Of a stretch of 64,000 bases of DNA, positions 14,887-27,300 are shown piece after piece. This stretch comes from Adineta steineri (taxonomy: Eukaryota; Rotifera; Eurotatoria; Adinetida; Adinetidae). The position numbers were made by a program, and so were the translations under genes. Within the stretch, counting starts at the first letter, position 1. The number at the start of each line of letters is the position of its first letter. The notes beneath the pieces were generated by a model. It was not told where the DNA came from, searched no databases, and saw only the letters and a program-made list of their open reading frames with translations. Location of the stretch: positions 408,804 to 472,803 of the forward strand of contig CAJNOI010000020.1 in the NCBI GenBank assembly GCA_905250115.1. The letters run 5' to 3'.

Positions 14887-16515
14887 TCATTCGATATATA
14901 TAATCTTATCAAATAGTTCTATAAACGATTGTTCAAAATTTGTTTTGTTGAAATGATCAACACTTTTACATGCTTCTTCTTGCATTTGACGACGTTCATC
15001 TGTATTCATTTCAAGTATTTGTTGCATCTTTGTTGCATAGGAATCGATATCAATCGCAAGAAAACCTGTATGTCCTTCATCGATTATATCCATTTTTGGA
15101 CCAGCAGATTTATGAGCAACAACAATGGTACCTGCAGCCATCATTTCGACAATCCCTAAAGACAATCGATATTTTTCCTCTGCATAGTTTTTAATATCTA
15201 TATTTTTACTAACCAATTCCAAAAGATTCATTTCGCATTGTATGTAAACCAATTATTGCCTGATTAAGTTCGTTTTTTAATTCCGTAAAACTGATGTTAG
15301 ATTTAAATTCAATATTATCCATTAGATTTAAATCATTGACAAGTATTTGTAATTGTTTAACATATTCTTGATCTTCATTATGTCTTATACTACCAATCAA
15401 TATTAATTTTAATTGTTGTTGATATTCATTTTTTCTAAATAAATAAATTGTTTTTGATAAAATTAACTTCTAAATTATTTAATATACCTTTGTAAAAGTT
15501 CATAAAATGCACGAATTTGTAATTCATGATTTTTTTCTAATCGAAATTGTCCAAGGGAAATAATTTTTTTATTTTCATTCATAAATGGTATTTCTAAAGA
15601 TTGTGTTACATCGCATGGAGGATAAAGAAGATAGATAGACTTTGATTTCCATATAGATTTAATATGTTGTTTTGTCCATGAGGAATTGCAACAGACAATA
15701 TTTGAACATCTTCCACACCAACCATAGATATATCCAAATATTCGATAATATAATAATTCTATTAAATTAATGAAGGATTTATCTGTTCGATATTGTTCAT
15801 TAATTTGTGCGAGTTGATCGTTAGTAATTGTAGGAGTGTGTATATAAGATATAATCGGAATTGAAGCAAAATAATAAAAACTTGGGTAAGTGAAAGCATA
15901 ACCAGTTGAATCAATATAAATATCAGGTATAAAACGAATTAATGCTTCGAAGCCTACAATAATTGAACCGATATTTCGTCCCCATAAATTACATATTTTA
16001 TAATATTTTTCTTCAACTAAAAATTGACTACGAAGATAGACAAATGTAATTGAAGATTTATAATCTTCAATGTTAATATCAAAATTTTGATGAACATGTT
16101 GAAAAATGTTTTCTTCTGATTCTATATTAATATTTCCTGTATAAATGATTATTTGTATATCATTTTTATATCTTTTAAGAATAGATTCAATCGTAGACCA
16201 TAAAATTCGTTCACGACCACTTGTATGATTACAATATGGATGAAAAAAAGCAACACTTAAACGACTTTGTCGATTGTTTATTGTCCATAGACGACATTGT
16301 CGACGATACCATGGTATAAAAACAAATATTAGAATAGGAATCAAGGCAATAGACCATCCAATTAGTGTTAAAATAAACCAAAATAAGAATATCGTTAAAC
16401 AAATATTAAAAAGAATAAAAACCACGATTGAAAGAAATATAAGATAAATTAATGTAAAAGTCCATATGAAAAATAATGTAATTTGAAATAATAGTTTTAG
16501 CAGTCGATACCACAT
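14887..16515 (-). CDS. ALG11: ALG11 alpha-1,2-mannosyltransferase
   Basis: Three exons: 16515-15488, 15434-15214 and 15155-14887, giving 505 aa (human about 490). An N-terminal hydrophobic region of some 60 residues includes membrane anchors. Then come AFFHPYCNHTSGRERILW, the ALG11-type N-terminal GT-B block, DIYIDSTGYAFTYP, CNSSWTKQHI, YPPCDV, ISLGQFRLEKNHELQI and the nucleotide-sugar motif NESFGIGIVEMMAAGTI, which is split by the last intron. ALG11 adds the fourth and fifth mannoses to the dolichol-linked precursor on the cytosolic face of the ER. The ATG at 16515 is used because the open frame further upstream lacks another ATG. It is the upstream partner of EXOSC9. Confidence 0.95.
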
Positions 16516-18797
16516 TTTGAAATCCAGAAAAAAAAAGTGAATCAGTATCAATGAGAATGTAGATGGCGCTTTTTAAAAGAATTAAATATATTTTTATGCA
16601 GTTAATTTAATTGAAACTTTATGAAATAATATTATGAATTCTTTTAAAAGTGAAAAAAATTCTATTCTTTAACAAATAAATTTGATTGTTTGAAATGAAT
16701 AACCAATGGGAAAAAGTTGCCAAAACTTCTTTGTCTGTCTTCCTTTCCTTCTTCTTCTCTTCGCGTATTTTTCTTTCTCTACTAGCAATTTGTTATACGA
16801 TTGAACGTTCCCGCTTTTTGACTTACGTATGAAACAATATGCATATATAATATCTCTTATCATCTTTTTTCTTATTCATCCATACTAGTGATGTTCCGCT
16901 ATCATCAACAATTTTCCATATCATTTTTTCCATAAGAGCGCTTCATTATTGCATAATATGAGAGGAGACTGTTATATTGCTACTCGATGATTACTCGCAT
17001 GTCATATATTTGATTTGTTATTATTTCAAGCCGAAAAAAAGAACAAGCAAAAAAAAAAGAACTCTTTTCCCAGTGACTCGACTCATCGTTTTCTTAATCA
17101 TGAACGAAACCATCACATCATCGTTAATAATAATCATCGTCTATAAAAGCTTGATTAAATATAATTCTATTGCATAAAACAATGCTTTTACGTCTCTCTT
17201 GTCTTGATTCTTTTTATAATTCAACTAAAAGTTAATTATATTGGCAACATCTGAATTCAATCTACTCTTGTTTTCAGATGGTGTACTAGTCGTCGGCGAC
17301 ACGAGATGTCCATCTGGCACCATTGTACGTATAGACAGACGATAATCTTTGTATTCCACACGCTTGAACATTACTGTTTATGAATCGATCTGAAATAACA
17401 TTACAATACAGAACGATAATGCCGCAAGTGCTGCTCATTAACAGTCCATATGTGTTTTTCCTATATTCAACAACTAATTGATCTGGTCATGATTAAAAGA
17501 AAGACAAGGATCATCAACATCTATAGACTAGACATAATAAGTACTCGATTTTTATTGAACAACATATCCGTTTGACATATATTGATAATCATTTGTAACC
17601 TTCTTGTTGCTTCTTTCGCTCATTCTGATTTATACCGTTGTGTTCTGTCTTGTGACCCCGCTCGAAGGTGTTGCCCTCAATCGTCTTTTTTTTTCCTCTT
17701 TTTTTTCCTCTGTTCGATCGTCGATCAATCTGTTGTTACTCTCGTTGTCCATTCATGAGTGCAGTAATGGAAAGGAGAAAAGAAATTTGCCTTCTCTCTG
17801 TCTCTAACATTAAATGACTGTCTCTCTATTTGATCAGGAAGAATATTGAGTGGCTTTGTTTCAAGATAATTTCATTCAGTCAGTCAGTCGGACAATGTTG
17901 CATATATTTTCTTTGTTCTTTCTTTTTTAGACGTAAAATAACGACGTTGAATGAATTATCAAGTAGCATCATGTTGATGGTGGTGGTAGAGACAAGACTA
18001 TGTGAGTATATATACATCTATATAGATTATATCTATTTTATATTTTAAATCACATGATTGAATTTGATTTCTTTTTTGTCACTTCATTGAACATACATAA
18101 TTATCAATTGTCTAGAGATGGTCATCACTGATAGGAGAAGAGAGAAAAAAAAACGTATAGTTATCCTTTCGATAATAATTTGTTTTTATCGAATAATAAG
18201 AGAAGTGTGTTTGTCTGTTATTTTTCGATTAACTAAGATCAATTGAAATATACAAGTGTTTTCTATTTAATGAATGCATCTAAGTATGATAATGGTGTTA
18301 GAGTCTCAAGCATATCAATTTATAGATAAAAATAGTTGCTATAAACATGCATATATATACGACAACAAAATGAGTTTGTTGACAAGACGTTTCATTTTTC
18401 TTATCAGATCTTCTTTTTACTATTTATAAAACACTGAATGTATGTATATTGTTGTCAATTTAAATTTAGTCAAATGTATTGTTCTGTCTATTTTCTTTTC
18501 AAAATAAGATTAACATAGAAAGTATTAATTATTCATATTCGTATTTCATAGGTAAATATTGACAGTATGTGATGATAGTTTAGTCCATCGAGAAAATCTG
18601 ATAATCTATATATATGCGCGCTATAGCCAATTTATTACTTTTATATAGTACTATATATATATCGTACATATGCTACTTAATAAGAATTGCATGTCTACGT
18701 TTTATTACTACAATAGTTACGCAAGACCATATATATATATAAATATCTTTCTCTCTCTTCTAGTTCTATATTATTCAAATTTCTATTAATTGTTCAT
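16516..18797. other. divergent non-coding region upstream of ALG11 and the LRR-Ig gene
   Basis: About 2.3 kb with several short chance frames of hydrophobic or low-complexity character at 16.67-18.05 kb. I see no motif-bearing exon. Alternating AT tracts occur near 18.6-18.75 kb, close to the LRR-Ig start. Confidence 0.5.
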
Positions 18798-20875
18798 ATG
18801 AAATTATTTATATTAACTATCATTTGGTACTTACCATTAATAGTACATAGTCAATTATCGTCATGCTCATGCCATTTAGACAATACAGGTATGACAATGA
18901 CATGTGACAATGTTAATACACTTTCTGATTATCAACAATGTATACATGATCAACTTAATTTACAATCAGATTTAAAATTAAGACGTGGTGGTATTATTAC
19001 AAATTTAACTATAAAAAATCATCAATTTCATAGTTTATCAAATGGCCTTTTTCAATTTACATATGGAAATACTTTTTATCAATTAAGTGATTTACGTTAT
19101 TTATATATTATAAATGGTAAATTAAAACAAATAGAAAATCGTTCTTTAGCATTAATTGAACGAGCACTTGAATATCTTGATTTATCCTATAATGAACTTG
19201 AATATATGCCGAAATTATCAAATACGAATGACGAGTATAATAACCTTATGTATGTATATCTTTCTCTATTCTTTATGCTTTACGTTCAAACTATAAATTT
19301 TAGAAAATTAATTTTATCACACAATCAAATTCGTCGATTAACAATATCGGATATTCGAGCATATAATCATTTACAAGAACTTGATTTATCATTTAATTAT
19401 CTTCAATATGTTGATATGTCTATAATTAATCATTTAACTAATTTAAGACAATTATTTTTAAATTCAAATATGTTACGAACATTAATAAATAATATCACAT
19501 TTCCAAATAATTTTCATTTGAAATTAAGTTCAAATCCATTAGAATGTGATTGTCGACTTCGTTGGTTACGTAATGGATTAAATCGTCTTCAATATCCAAT
19601 TTTTCATGATGAACCACAATGTGAAATGCCAAAAGTTTTAGCTGATAGAAAAATGACGACATTACATGATGAACAATTTGTTTGTGGACCAATTATATCA
19701 AAACCTGATGTAACAGTTTTTATTGTAGCACTAGGAGAAATTGCTACACTTCGATGTGATGTAAGTTATAAGAAAGAAATATCATTTTCGCATTTTATTA
19801 ATTCTTATTATTTTAGGTTTATTCTGATCCAGGACCTGAAGTTTGGTGGACATTTCAAAATAAAATTATTGGTAAAATGGTAACAGCTATTAATGAACCT
19901 GATATTCAAACTGGTTCATATACAATTCGTTATTCATGTTTATTAACTTCAATGGATATATTATCTCCAACTTGTTTAAATCGAACAACAACATTAACAA
20001 TATCTAATATAGGTTCAGAACATAATGGAACCTATAATTGTGTTGCTGCTATACGTAATCAAGGACGTTCAGATAATGAATATCTGTCATATGAATTAAA
20101 TGTTCGACGAACAACATCATTAACTGATAGTTCATTACTGCTATGGATTATTGGAATATTTCTATTTCTATTTTTATTTCTTCTTATATTATTATGTTTT
20201 TGTTGGATTTTTCGTTGTCATCGAACAAATCGAAATCAAGCTGAAAGAAATAAAGCATTATTATTTAATACAATGGAACATCGTAATGGTTCATTAACAG
20301 GAAATGGACATTGTTATAAAGATAAACAAGATGAACATCAAAGTTTTGTTGCAAATGGAACTTATGATCCATATGATATGGTTGATTCAAGATCACAACT
20401 TGGTCCACCTATGTATAGTGAAGTACGATTAGTTGATTCAACACCATTGAGAAGTATCAACGGAAATGGATCAATGTCATCAACATTATTACGTCGTAAT
20501 GATCCATTTTATGATAGTTGCCGATCAGATAGACAACTTTATGAACAAATATATCGACCATCACCTCATGAACCAGCAATTGTTGATGAATTCGAAGATG
20601 AAATGATATTTCCTACTGGTTATGAAGAAGATTATCAATATCGTGAAGATATAATGAAACCAAATCAACCTGTTGATCCTCGACGACAAACAAAAGTTCA
20701 ACATACAAATCATGATCGATCAAATCGAACTCTTATTTTACCTTCACATACTCCTCCTATTATTAATGATACGAATCATTTATCTCATCAACATCTATCC
20801 AATGGAATAGATTCAAATTATAATTTTGATAGATCGGAATCTCAATATGCAGGTTTAGTTGAATCCCAACTCTAG
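18798..20875 (+). CDS. LRR-Ig single-pass membrane receptor (kekkon/LRIG-like architecture)
   Basis: Three exons, 18798-19249, 19304-19760 and 19817-20875, give 655 aa. Order: signal peptide (LFILTIIWYLPLIVHS); Cys-rich N cap (SCSCHLDNTGMTMTC); about five leucine-rich repeats (ALEYLDLSYNELEYMP, LILSHNQIRRL, LQELDLSFNYLQYV, LRQLFLNSNMLRTL); LRR C cap (NPLECDCRLRWLR); one C2-type Ig domain between LRCDV and GTYNCVA; a TM helix (LLLWIIGIFLFLFLFLLILL); a cytoplasmic tail of about 220 aa with several Tyr. The tail ends ESQL, a class I PDZ-ligand form. Such receptors guide neural wiring and growth-factor signalling; the ortholog cannot be named. Intron 1 (54 nt) is a multiple of three without a stop, so its retention would keep the frame. 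Confidence 0.85.
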
Positions 20876-21384
20876 TAAATAAGAATATATATCTATATAT
20901 ACATGCATTAAAACAGTGTTTCTTATTTATCTTAATATTTCATTCATCATGTTGTGCTTATATCAGATAAAAAAACATCTTTTGTTAATATGAATCAATG
21001 AAAAATATTTTGTCAGATGTATATTCATTTGTTTATCATTTGTGGTTTTTTTTCTACAGATATTTTTTTTTGGCGTGTGTATAATGTTTTCTTTTGTTTA
21101 ATTCTATAACTATTGGTCTGATGCATGTAGAACTCTTTTTTTTACTTCCTATTCAATCTTCTTTTTTTGTTTGTTTGCTAAATAAATAATCAATACTAAT
21201 ATTAAGTGAAAAGGTTAGAGAATAAATGATAAATATCTTAATTTTTCAAGTTTCGCCAATGGTTGATAGACGATATACAGCTTCATGCGTTTAATTCTCA
21301 AATTTAAAGCAATTATATTACACATACACATAAAAAATAAAAAAAAAAGCTTTTTTATAAATGTCTTGATAATAGAAATACCAC
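20876..21384. other. convergent 3' region with 53-bp repeat copy
   Basis: This spacer holds the 3' UTRs of the LRR-Ig gene and of the small membrane protein. It includes one copy (21291-21343) of a repeat found again at 31014-31066. Confidence 0.6.
21291..21343 (+). repeat. 53-bp dispersed repeat, copy 1
   Basis: It begins TTAATTCTCAAATTTAAAGC and ends in A-rich sequence. It matches 31014-31066 at 51 of 53 positions; flanking sequence is not shared. It lies about 40 nt past the stop of the minus-strand gene, so it would be in that gene's 3' UTR. Confidence 0.75.
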
Positions 21385-22016
21385 TTAGATATAATCATAA
21401 CGTTCTAAAATTAAAATAGATACATGTTTTATTTTTATCAATCTAGAATAAAAAATCATACTGAGAATAAAATATAAACACATGCCAACAAGACCAAGTA
21501 ACACGAGAAAAGCTAAAAGAATACATATCCATGACCAACATGGACAATCAGCATTTAATCCTAACGCCGGAATAAGATCAAATGATCTTGGAGGTGCAAC
21601 ATTTGATGTTGTTGTATATGCAATTGGTTCTGGCTGAGGAGAAACCTATATTACCATACAGATACAAATGAATTCTACAATAATATGATTACTTACTACA
21701 TATGTATCTCGAGTATGAATTAATGGTGGTGGTCTACGATCAGGCATAAAAATTGTCTCTTTGACAACTGGTCGATGAATAATCTTAATTAAGACAGTTT
21801 TTATTAGAAAATAAACTTTATAAAAATACTTCAACAGGTCGTTCGAAAGGTTCATCACGTTTGTAATAGATTGCTTCATCTAGCATTTCTGTTTTACCTG
21901 GTTTACGGACCTACATCGACTCAAATAAATATCAAGTTTAAATAGTAATGAATATTTCTTACATAATAACTCGCATCTGGATATGGATCTTGTGAAAAAC
22001 CACTGGAAATTGGCAT
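21385..22016 (-). CDS. Small C-terminally anchored membrane protein, unknown family
   Basis: Four phase-consistent exons, 22016-21963, 21910-21830, 21783-21697 and 21645-21385, give 160 aa. The first 100 residues are polar and predicted cytosolic: DPYPDASYY, Pro/Arg-rich RRPPPLIHTRDTY, many charged residues and several Tyr. A single hydrophobic helix (WICILLAFLVLLGLVGMCLYF) preceded by CPCW follows, then about 25 residues. I do not recognise a family. The regular short introns and clean joins support a real gene. It converges on the LRR-Ig gene. Possible tail-anchored or adaptor-like protein, but no function is assigned. Confidence 0.7.
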
Positions 22017-24362
22017 ATTTTATTGAATATAATAAATTGTCTATTATGTAATATAAAATAAAGAAAGTAAAAAATGAAAGTTGTTAACTTTCTTTCTCTT
22101 TCAGTTGTAAATCAATCGCATTTGCTCATCTACATGGTGAAATCCGAGGTGATACTGAGATATAATGCATCTCTACAGTGGTTATATATGTACATCTCAA
22201 ATATCTTCAAATCTACTTTGGAATTGAAACCGTGATGAAGAATATTTGTTGTTCTTTTATTCAAGTTCAACGACGATTGATGATATTACAAGGTTGAACT
22301 ATATAATCACCTTCAAAAACTTTTTTCTTTTATTAAACACCAGCATTATATAAAATTGTTTTTTTAATTTCTTGTGAATAAATTTTTTATATCATCCCTT
22401 ATTTTTATTCTCTCTCTTTCGATTGTATTAAAACTGTTGCTAAGTCACTTAATATTTCCTGTCGATAACACTCAAATACATTAGGAAATAGGATAATTTG
22501 TGGATTCACTATGATCATGATGTAATAATGCATCTTTTTTGGTTTCGTATAACTGATAACTTGATAGAACTCTGATCTGTTCAAGTTGTTGTCTTAATAT
22601 TTTATATTCATTCTTATCGTAATTAAGCCTACGAAAATTATCACATAAATTAATAATTTTTCTTTTTTGATATAAATGATTTTAATGTATGAGATCTTTT
22701 ATAGACGATTAGATTTATCGCTTACGGTGTGGGTTTATCCTATCTATTCCACTTATACCAACATCCATACCCAAAAATGATGTATTCAACATTTTCAATC
22801 TCTAAACATCACTAGACTACTGTCAGGTATATGCAATATTAATTTTCACTAAATGAACAAAGTAGAGTAGCTAAATTAAATCAAATCGATTCCTAAAAAT
22901 CAAGAGTATATGGCGTTTTTGTGTTTCAAAGAACACTGATAAATTTAGTCAATAGAAAAGTTGTAGCACTTGAAATTCTCTATCAGATCTTCTAAAATAA
23001 ATCTGCCCAAACTTATTCATAATCATTTAAATCCGAAAAATTCAGGCAGTATCTTACGATAATTACTTCGAAAAGTCTTTGTCGAAACCTCGATTCTGTA
23101 TGCAATCGATAGACAATTTTTTCTCTCTATATCTTAATATAAAAATAGTTGTATTTATCTCTTATTTTGTGCTCACGATTTGGAGAACACGGGATGAATC
23201 CCTAGTCGAAATTTTGACTAAAACTTAGACCTTGTGACATTGCTTTATTGAAGCGACTTCAGACAGAGTACGGCTGAAAATCTCAGAATATATGCAAAAA
23301 CCTATGCTCTATCGAATGAAATTATAAAATTGAATATTTCAGGAAGTCACGATCCCTCCCCTTCTTTTTAAACAACTGATTACAATTCATTGATATAATT
23401 AATAATCAATAATTGTAATATTGCTACAAATAATAAATCATAATGCATTACAGCGCACTTTTTATATAATAATGGAAAATAATGATCCATACCAAAGCAA
23501 AAAAAAGAAAAAACACAATATTGAATTTATATTTTTCTCTCAAATTATAATAAGTTATAGACTCTTATTATATGTCTTTTTATTTCTTTTAAATCGTATA
23601 GAAATTAAAATCATCTCTTTCTACTGTGTCGGGCTAATTAAACAACAACAAGTTTTCTCATACTAAAATTTTTAAATAATGGACTACGAAATTTTTAAAA
23701 TAATACAAGGATGATTAAGTGTGATTAGAAAAAATAATGCTCAGTCAAACAAGAAATTTGCTTTGTCTACAAGATTTTTTTCATCGTAAAATATTCTACA
23801 AGAAAATTTGCAATCAACATTTAACTAAGCTCACTGCCTTTTTTTAGTTTTGAATAAAATAATGACAGATGTGAATTAACATCTATTATCAATAGAGACG
23901 ATAAGAATAATGCAGAGGCGAATCATTTCAGTTAACATCCTACCTAGCTTTTACTAAAACATATACAAAAATCAGCGCTTATTCTAAAAGGAAATGCAAA
24001 GGTTGCTGAAAGAAGAAAAACAAGGTATTTGAGTAAAATGTTTTGTTCTGTTACGTTCATTTTCATGGAGAATAAGTTAGATGATATTTTATATCATTTT
24101 GAAAAAATATAGATAGATTTTAGGATGTTATTTGATTGAATTGTGCTATCTACCGAGAAGACCAGTGTGATATTTGTTAGTCGACGAGTTCTGTAGAATT
24201 GTTACAGCTCAAGTATTATGCTACAAGTATAATCAATAATACACAGTTTGACAATGTTCATTTCAAGATATTTCGAAAGGATCTATTGACTTAGAAATAG
24301 TATTTGTTTTCTAGAATAAAATCTTCAGATTGTTTCTACAACAATTTCATTAATTCATCAAA
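22017..24362. other. non-coding DNA with one telomere-like inverted pair
   Basis: About 2.3 kb without a recognisable gene. A small open frame at 23.4-23.7 kb encodes Lys/Ile/Phe-rich sequence without motifs. A TGTGGG-like inverted pair lies at 22726-22776. Confidence 0.5.
22726..22776. repeat. TGTGGG-like inverted pair 1 (weak)
   Basis: G-rich GGTGTGGGTTTATCC is followed after about 17 nt by C-rich ACCAACATCCATACCC, whose reverse complement reads in hexamers TATGGA-TGTTGG. It belongs to the same class as six other pairs in the window. Confidence 0.4.
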
Positions 24363-27300
24363 ATGATCAATTTTAAAGCTGTCTTTGATTATATTAAAGA
24401 GCGATTATGGAATTATAATCTTTTTATAATAGAAGAAGATGATTATGATGACGACGACGACAACGAACAAAGAGATCCAGTAATTGTTCTTAAACAACAA
24501 AAATACACAACTTGGCTTTATATTATTCTTATTATGGGTAAGTAAGACATTAATTGTTCGTCTTTGTAGTGCACAGTTATCATCTTGAGGGTGGGTGTGG
24601 GTGTAAATATGACTGTAGATAAAAGAAAAGTAAAACACCCACACCCTCAATCTTGTCAAAATGTTGATAATATCTCTGTTTATATATTTCTTTGCAGTCT
24701 CTATCTACATTCTTTGTTATACTGCTCTGATGAAACCAGAACTTCGAACAATCACTGTACTCGATATTACTCCTGTGATTTTCAACGAAACTTTTCTTAA
24801 ATATGGTGAAACTCTTTCATGTCCATGCTCGAAAGTCGCTATACCGTATAAAGATTTTGTGAATCATACAATCACATACCATCCTATTTGTTCAAGTATT
24901 TTCGTCAGTGAACAATGGATTCAAGCATTATATTTCGAAGATGCAAGTAGATATGGAACAGGAGATTTTCGATCAACAGCTAATTCTCAGGTAAAATTAT
25001 GTTTGTTCATATAATATATTATTTACACTCTCAAAAGAACGTAGCGAATTAGTTGATTAAATCAATGTACTGCATACTGTGTTCAGGGTAGCTGTATAGC
25101 ACTATATCTGATTAGCCTACAGATATCTGTCTATCTTGTTTTGAATGGTATATTTATAGATAATTATTTTAATGAACTTGTTCTTTATTTAGTTTCATCT
25201 TTTGGCTACGCTTTGTTCGTTGTCTGAAGACGTAATCTCTCAAAATAAGTTTGATTTTGATAATAATGAATTTATCAGTACTGATCTTCTTCCTGACGTT
25301 CAAATTCAATCTAAAATAAATGCTACCCTAGAAGTTTTCAAGAGCCATGCATCTACTCAAATCATGCTATTGGTAAACTATCTCAGAGCAACAATTCGAG
25401 CTAATCACTTAGTTTCGAGTCTCAATACAAATTTCATCATTCAACTTTCTAGTTCTGAACGTGGTTATGTATTTTTGCATAGAAAAGTACATATTGCACA
25501 TTCAATTGCTAGTACTTTGAAGCCAACAACGATGGACTGTAGCATTGGAAATCCAATTGCTCCAATTAGTTTCTTTTCCGATTCAAAAAGAGAGCCAAAT
25601 CCATATCATTTGCCATCGTATTTCCTAGTACCAAATGCCACACTCGTCAATGGATTCTTTGCTGGATGTACTCCGTTTGAAGCTCTACTTCAAAGTACAC
25701 TCGATTGTTTATACAGTATTGATTGTCTTGAATTATTGATGTTCTACTTTCCAAATATCACCCAAGTATGTACAATACTATCTCATCTTTCGTTAGACAT
25801 CTTTTTTATTTAGATACATATTAACTGGACCAATTCTACTCTACCTTCAAAGCAAGATAATAAATCTGTGAATGATCATTTAGTTAATCTTTTCATTGAT
25901 GAATGGTTAATAACAATGAACTATTCGAAATATTTTGATGAATGTGCTCCTTCGCACTGTACATACACCGCAATAGATTACATGAATTATTCTTTTGTAA
26001 TTAGTTTATTCATTAGTCTTTATGGTGGTCTTATTATAATACTTCGATTGATTGCACCATTCTTAGTCAATATTTGGTTAAAATTAAAGTATCATTCAAC
26101 AAACACAAATATTAATACGAGTATATTTTGAATCAAATGAAAATATTGTTATTCTATATAGAAATTACCTATGATTTTTAGATTTTTTTATGACTTGTAT
26201 ACGTAAATTTGGTCAATTTATCAAACGATTAAATTTATTTAAGGTAGCCGATCGACGAATGGAAACCGATATCAAACAACAAAAGATTAGTACATGTGTC
26301 TATTTGATCTTACTAACTGGTAAGTTTACTTTTTCCACATACGTTTAAGGTATTTAGTTTGTAAGTTTTAGTATCATATCTATCCCATACTTAGGTACGT
26401 CCACATCCTTGATTACCCTTGAATTTTCATTTTCTGAATCGTGCGTATTCCTGGTATTAATCTTTTCTTTTTGATTTTGTATCATTAGGTTCATTTTTCA
26501 TTCTTCTCTACACTTCATGGAGTGCTGAAGTAGTCATAAAAACTGATCCAAATCCGTCATTAACGACATATAAGAAGTTAGGAGATATGTCCTTGAAAAA
26601 ATTCGAATGTCCATGTTCTAATACAATACTACCTTATGAAAAATTCATTTTATTATCTCCAATTTTTCATCAAATATGTTCAAGTGATCTTATTACAGAT
26701 GAATGGATTTCATTATTGAAAGACATCACAACTGGATATGATTCTTCCGATTGGCGAAACATAGCTCACTCACATTTTCATTTATTATCAGATCTTTGTA
26801 AACTAGCTAATACAACAATCGAAGATGCTATTCAACGGCTTCTTTTACAATCCTTCATTGTTTCGAATGTACTGACTGAAAATGATTTTAATGTACAATT
26901 AAATGCGACTCTCAATGAATTTTTCCGATCGACAATTACTTACTTTAGTCTTCTTATTAAAACAGTAAAAATTCTTACACAAATTGATCAACTTTATTCT
27001 GTACCAATGACACATATTAAACTTTATCAAGAAGATGAAAATCTAGTTGGAAAATTCACGATAGATAGCAACCAAATATTAAAAGCATCGCAGGTATTTC
27101 ATCATCAATGTCTTGTTAATGCCCATCTATGATTGATCATGTAATATAGATCTATACTTTTGTTTTTAGTTAACATTTCGATTGATTGGACCTCGCAATG
27201 TAAATTCAACATCCTTCGCCTGTATTTGTGCTACTGATACTGATTGTCAGCATTCGTTTGGTATTTATGATGTTGATAATGGATGGTCAGTACATCCAAC

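Noticed and set aside
16977-18048. Several short plus-strand frames with hydrophobic Ser/Leu-rich translations
   Set aside because: No motif, no splice partners, composition as expected from T/C-rich non-coding DNA.
23421-23666. 81-codon plus-strand frame
   Set aside because: Lys/Ile/Phe-rich low-complexity translation in AT-rich DNA, without a family or exon context.
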